Shown one piece after another: positions 61,106-64,000 of a stretch of DNA of 64,000 nucleotides. The stretch lies in NCBI GenBank assembly GCA_023430465.1, contig JAEZAM010000034.1:44147-108146 (forward strand). The letters run 5' to 3'. The stretch comes from Bacteroidota bacterium. Its GTDB lineage: Bacteria > Bacteroidota > Bacteroidia > Chitinophagales > Chitinophagaceae. A program made the translations under genes and the position numbers. How positions within the stretch are numbered: the first letter of the stretch is position 1; every line of letters begins with the position of its first letter. Below the pieces are notes generated by a model, which was not told where the DNA came from, searched no databases, and saw nothing but the letters and a program-made list of their open reading frames with translations.

Positions 61106-62635
61106 ATGTCATTACCTCGTGAGCCGCGGCAGAAGATGATCAACATGATGTATCTCGTTCTGACAGCCCTGCTGGCCCTGAACGTATCATCGGAGATCCT
61201 CAATGCCTTCAAAACGGTAGACAATAGTTTACAGCAGACCAACACGACTGTAAACAACTCAACGCAGACCATCCTGGCATCACTTACTGAAAAGATGAGT
61301 GATCCCCAGACTGGTGAAAAAGCCAAGGTCTGGCAGCCAAAGGCCAAGCAGGTGGAAGGCTATTCCAAAACTGTCTATGACTATATTCAAAGTCTGAAAG
61401 ACAAGATCCTGATCGCAGCCGATGGAGATCCAAAGAATAAAGCAAAATCCTTCAAGGAAGATAACCTCGATGTGGCCACACACCTGATGGTTGAAAAAGG
61501 CGAAGGAAAGAAACTTTACAAGGCACTCGAAGATTACAAGAACAACGTATTGAACGTTGACCCTGCAATCAAAGCTGAGTTTGCCAATTCACTCCAGATC
61601 GATCTGACCAAGCCACCAACAACAAACAAGGGTAACAATACCTGGGAAGCTGCTTATTTCCGCATGGTTCCTACAGTTGCTGCCCTCACCATCCTGAGCA
61701 AGTTCCAGAATGACGTAAAGACTACTGAGAACAAGATCGTAGCTTACTGCCACGAGCAGGTGGGTAAGGTAAGTGTTCGTTTCGATACGTACGCTGCTAT
61801 CATCGGTCAGAACTCTACTTACCTGATGCCTGGCCAGGAACTCGAAGTGACTGCAGGTGTGGGTGCCTTCAGTAAGGCAGCATTGCCAGAAGTAACCATC
61901 GGCGGCCAGCGTGTTGCGATTGGTGAAGATGGCGCTGCACATACCAAGCTCGCTGCTGGTGGTGTTGGAAGCCGTTCTGTACCGGTTGTAATTGTTTACA
62001 CCGATCAGGAAGGAAAGAAACAAACTATCACTAAACAGGTCGAATACACTGTAGGTCAGGCAAATGCCTCTATCGCTCTTGACAAGATGAACGTTCTTTA
62101 TATTGGTGTGGACAACCCGGTTTCAATTGCTGCCAGCGGTGGTGGTGATGACAGGGTACAGGCCTCTATCAATAACGGAAGCCTTACACGTGTAGGCGCC
62201 GGAAAATATATTGCCCGTGTAAACTCGGTCAATGACAATACAATCATCACTGTAACCGTTGATGGTAAGACAGCCGGTGCGTCACAGTTCAGGGTTCGTA
62301 CCATTCCTTCAGCTCAGGCCTATGTGGGTGGTCAGCCCAGCGGTGCCAACGTAGCTGCGGGAGCGTTCAAAGCCCAGGGCGGTGTCGGAGCAGGTATCAA
62401 GGATTTCCCTTTCGAACTGTCATATGAGGTGGTAGGTTATACCTTCACTGTTGACACTGACGAAGGTGATATCGTATCAATCCCTGCAACAGGCAATGCT
62501 TTTGGTGGTGCTGTTCGTAACGCGATCAACACCCACGTGAAAGCCGGTAAGATGGTTACTATCGATAATATCAGAGTTAAAGGTCCGGATGGCAGGACTA
62601 CACCAGCCCCATCGCTCCTTTATTACATTAAATAG
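61106..62635 (+). CDS. gldM: gliding motility/T9SS motor protein GldM
   Basis: One membrane helix near the N-terminus (PRQKMINMMYLVLTALLALN) is followed by a long periplasmic part of beta-rich domains (VGKVSVRFDTYAAIIGQNST and MPGQELEVTAGVGAF for the D2-like region; VDTDEGDIVSIPATGNAFGG near the end). Length 509 and domain order agree with GldM, which spans the periplasm as a dimer and turns the GldKN ring. The start MSLPREPRQKMIN is the family start. The stop is seven bases before gldN. Confidence 0.93.
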   Translation: MSLPREPRQKMINMMYLVLTALLALNVSSEILNAFKTVDNSLQQTNTTVNNSTQTILASLTEKMSDPQTGEKAKVWQPKAKQVEGYSKTVYDYIQSLKDKILIAADGDPKNKAKSFKEDNLDVATHLMVEKGEGKKLYKALEDYKNNVLNVDPAIKAEFANSLQIDLTKPPTTNKGNNTWEAAYFRMVPTVAALTILSKFQNDVKTTENKIVAYCHEQVGKVSVRFDTYAAIIGQNSTYLMPGQELEVTAGVGAFSKAALPEVTIGGQRVAIGEDGAAHTKLAAGGVGSRSVPVVIVYTDQEGKKQTITKQVEYTVGQANASIALDKMNVLYIGVDNPVSIAASGGGDDRVQASINNGSLTRVGAGKYIARVNSVNDNTIITVTVDGKTAGASQFRVRTIPSAQAYVGGQPSGANVAAGAFKAQGGVGAGIKDFPFELSYEVVGYTFTVDTDEGDIVSIPATGNAFGGAVRNAINTHVKAGKMVTIDNIRVKGPDGRTTPAPSLLYYIK

Positions 62636-62642
62636 TCAGAAT

Positions 62643-63659
62643 ATGAAACGTGTTTATTTGAAGTTTGGTGTAGCGGCGCTGGCTCTCTCGCTGTTCGCTA
62701 TGGATGCGGATGCACAACGCTCCGGCAGAAGAAGAGGTGGACAACCTCCCGCCGGCAACCAGCCTCCTGCTCAGCAGCAGCAAAACGACAACCGTCAGCC
62801 TTCGGGATATGATCCATATGGCGGACTGCCCATCACAGTTGACTCCAGCAGCGTGTCTGATACAATGATCAAAAAATCATTGCGGAATGATAACGCCTTT
62901 GATAAGAGCAACCTCAGTGGCCGGACCCCGCTGCCTTACGAACATCTCCGCTGGGACGATGCCCTCTTCGCTGAAAAAGTATGGAGAGAGCTTGACCTCC
63001 GTGAGAAAATGAACCAGTCGTTCCGCTATGAGGCAACGGATGATAACGGTAGCCAGCTTTTCATCAACATGCTGATGAAATCTGTAACATCAGGTGAGGT
63101 AACTGCCTTCTCTGACGACCGTTTCACCACACCGATCACGCCAAACGACGTGTTGCAGGCAACAGCCGGAAGAGCGGATACCGTTCCTCAGTACGACATC
63201 AACCAGATCGATAAGGTAATTGGTTACAAAGTAACCCGCACCAGCTTCGATGCCAAGTCAGTAACAAAACTCCGGATCAAGGAAGAATGGGTATTCGACC
63301 GCGAATCAAGCCGGATGTTTGTACGGATACTCGGTATCGCTCCGCTGAAAACAGAATACCTGCCAAACGGCCAGGAGAGAGGTAGCTCAGTGTTGTACTG
63401 GGTGTACTACCCCGATCTGCGCCCGATGCTGGCCAAAGCCGAAGTGTACAACCCCAAGAACATGGGCCAAAGCCGGATGACCTGGGAAGAATTGTTCGAA
63501 AGCCGGATGTTCAGTAGCTACATCGTTCGTTCAACGATCGATAATGCTTCCAACAAGAATATCCGTGCCATCCAGCGCGATCCTATCCTGGCTCTGCTGG
63601 AAGGAGAGAACATCAAAGAAAAGATCTTCAACTACGAACAGGATCTCTGGTCATACTAA
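62643..63659 (+). CDS. gldN: gliding motility/T9SS ring protein GldN
   Basis: ATG 62643 (KRVYLKFGVAALALSLFAMD) begins a signal peptide ending near ADAQ. A proline/glutamine-rich linker precedes the GldN body: PLPYEHLRWDDALFAEKVWR, ELDLREKMNQSFRYEATDDN, GYKVTRTSFDAKSVTKLRIK and EEWVFDRESSRMFVRILGIA. It joins GldK in the periplasmic ring. The longer frame to 62589 overlaps gldM and is not needed. An intrinsic terminator follows. Confidence 0.93.
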   Translation: MKRVYLKFGVAALALSLFAMDADAQRSGRRRGGQPPAGNQPPAQQQQNDNRQPSGYDPYGGLPITVDSSSVSDTMIKKSLRNDNAFDKSNLSGRTPLPYEHLRWDDALFAEKVWRELDLREKMNQSFRYEATDDNGSQLFINMLMKSVTSGEVTAFSDDRFTTPITPNDVLQATAGRADTVPQYDINQIDKVIGYKVTRTSFDAKSVTKLRIKEEWVFDRESSRMFVRILGIAPLKTEYLPNGQERGSSVLYWVYYPDLRPMLAKAEVYNPKNMGQSRMTWEELFESRMFSSYIVRSTIDNASNKNIRAIQRDPILALLEGENIKEKIFNYEQDLWSY

Positions 63660-63681
63660 GCCACGGTTAAACATTATAGCA

Positions 63682-63712
63682 AGAGTCTTCCGAAAGGAAG
63701 GCTCTTTTTTTT
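63682..63712 (+). terminator. intrinsic terminator after gldN
   Basis: AGAGTCTTCC pairs with GGAAGGCTCT across a GAAA loop (one G-T pair), followed by a T tract. It ends the gldLMN transcript. Confidence 0.8.
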
Positions 63713-64000
63713 GCGTGGCTGGGTGCTGGGTCCTGGGTTCTGGGTGCTGGGAGCTGGGTTTTGGGTGAGCATCCAACATCCAGAAACTAGCATCCAGAAT
63801 TACGGGCCCTTCGACCCTTCGACAGGCTCAGGGCAAGTACGCGCCTTCGCTTCGCTCATGCGCTACTCAGGGACCGGGGCGTACTGTTCAATTAAAAATT
63901 AAAAATTAAAAATTAAAAAGCTAATAGTGGCCCGCTCTCGCTCTCTTTCTCGCTTTCAGGAAGCGGGAATCCAGCATCCAGCCCCAGCATCCGGTCATCC
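63713..64000. repeat. gene-free stretch rich in simple and dispersed repeats
   Basis: A GGGTNCTGG-type G-rich tandem run lies at about 63719-63766. The 23-base element beginning CCCTTCGACAGGCTCAGGGC (63815-63837) copies one at 51524. Four tandem ATTAAAA units fill 63891-63918. CATCCAG-type short repeats surround them. No gene is recognised here. Confidence 0.7.

Noticed and set aside
63719..63918. Repeat array that might be a CRISPR
   Set aside because: Units are short, G-rich or AT-rich and adjacent, with no spacers of even length and no cas genes anywhere in the window.

Overview
The window reads as chromosomal DNA of a Bacteroidota member, most likely of the Chitinophagaceae or a close relative. 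The evidence is a complete gldK-gldL-gldM-gldN block (type IX secretion and gliding core), a secreted protein with a T9SS C-terminal sorting domain, a DUF4271 gene followed by a hemD-like gene, many SusC-era style lipoproteins with short signal sequences, and Bacteroidota-type promoters (TTTG, 19 bases, TAnnTTTG). No tool was run. All family names come from reading the translations.

Left edge to 4.4 kb is ordinary chromosome: an S41 peptidase cut by the window edge, a RibD/DHFR-like protein, an SMI1/KNR4 protein paired with a metallo-beta-lactamase-fold hydrolase, a MarC membrane protein and a tRNA-Arg(CCG). From the tRNA to about 20.2 kb lies an AT-richer, accessory metal-resistance island. 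It opens with a broken large serine recombinase whose 3' end runs antisense into the tRNA. Its cargo is a DUF305 protein that has lost its leader, small metal-binding secreted proteins, a tripartite CusCBA-like copper/silver efflux system (the pump gene is frameshifted), a CopB-type P1B ATPase, an ArsR regulator with a perfect 22-bp palindromic operator, a MerTP fusion, a GDCCVxC protein and a decayed VOC-family gene. No mercuric reductase is present.

From 20 to 29 kb is a scrambled zone: two ORF6N pseudogenes, a PIN toxin with HTH antitoxin, a head-to-head pair of truncated SDR and HxlR genes, then intact AraC, alpha/beta-hydrolase, extradiol dioxygenase, DsbA-like, Crp-like and SDR genes. 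From 29.4 to 36.5 kb runs a four-gene leftward operon of planctomycete-type proteins (DUF1549/DUF1553, DUF1501, NHL propeller, and a membrane-anchored cytochrome/LRR protein) whose function is not known.

From 36.6 kb on the chromosome is orderly: type II NADH dehydrogenase, a secreted SH3/PBCV-adaptor-like protein, a LOG-family nucleosidase, a BtuB-like receptor behind a cobalamin riboswitch, a GEVED/T9SS surface protein, an amino-acid permease with a PLP enzyme, a TolC plus adaptor pair, gpsA, a HemW-like radical SAM protein, a BamA/TamA-like protein, DUF4271, hemD, a DUF255 thioredoxin-like protein, and gldKLMN. Intergenic ends carry dispersed repeats. One 23-base repeat occurs identically at 51524 and 63815.

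I did not find a clearly new defence or biosynthetic system. The most informative unusual features are the decayed serine-recombinase metal island, two head-to-head double truncations, and the planctomycete-type operon.
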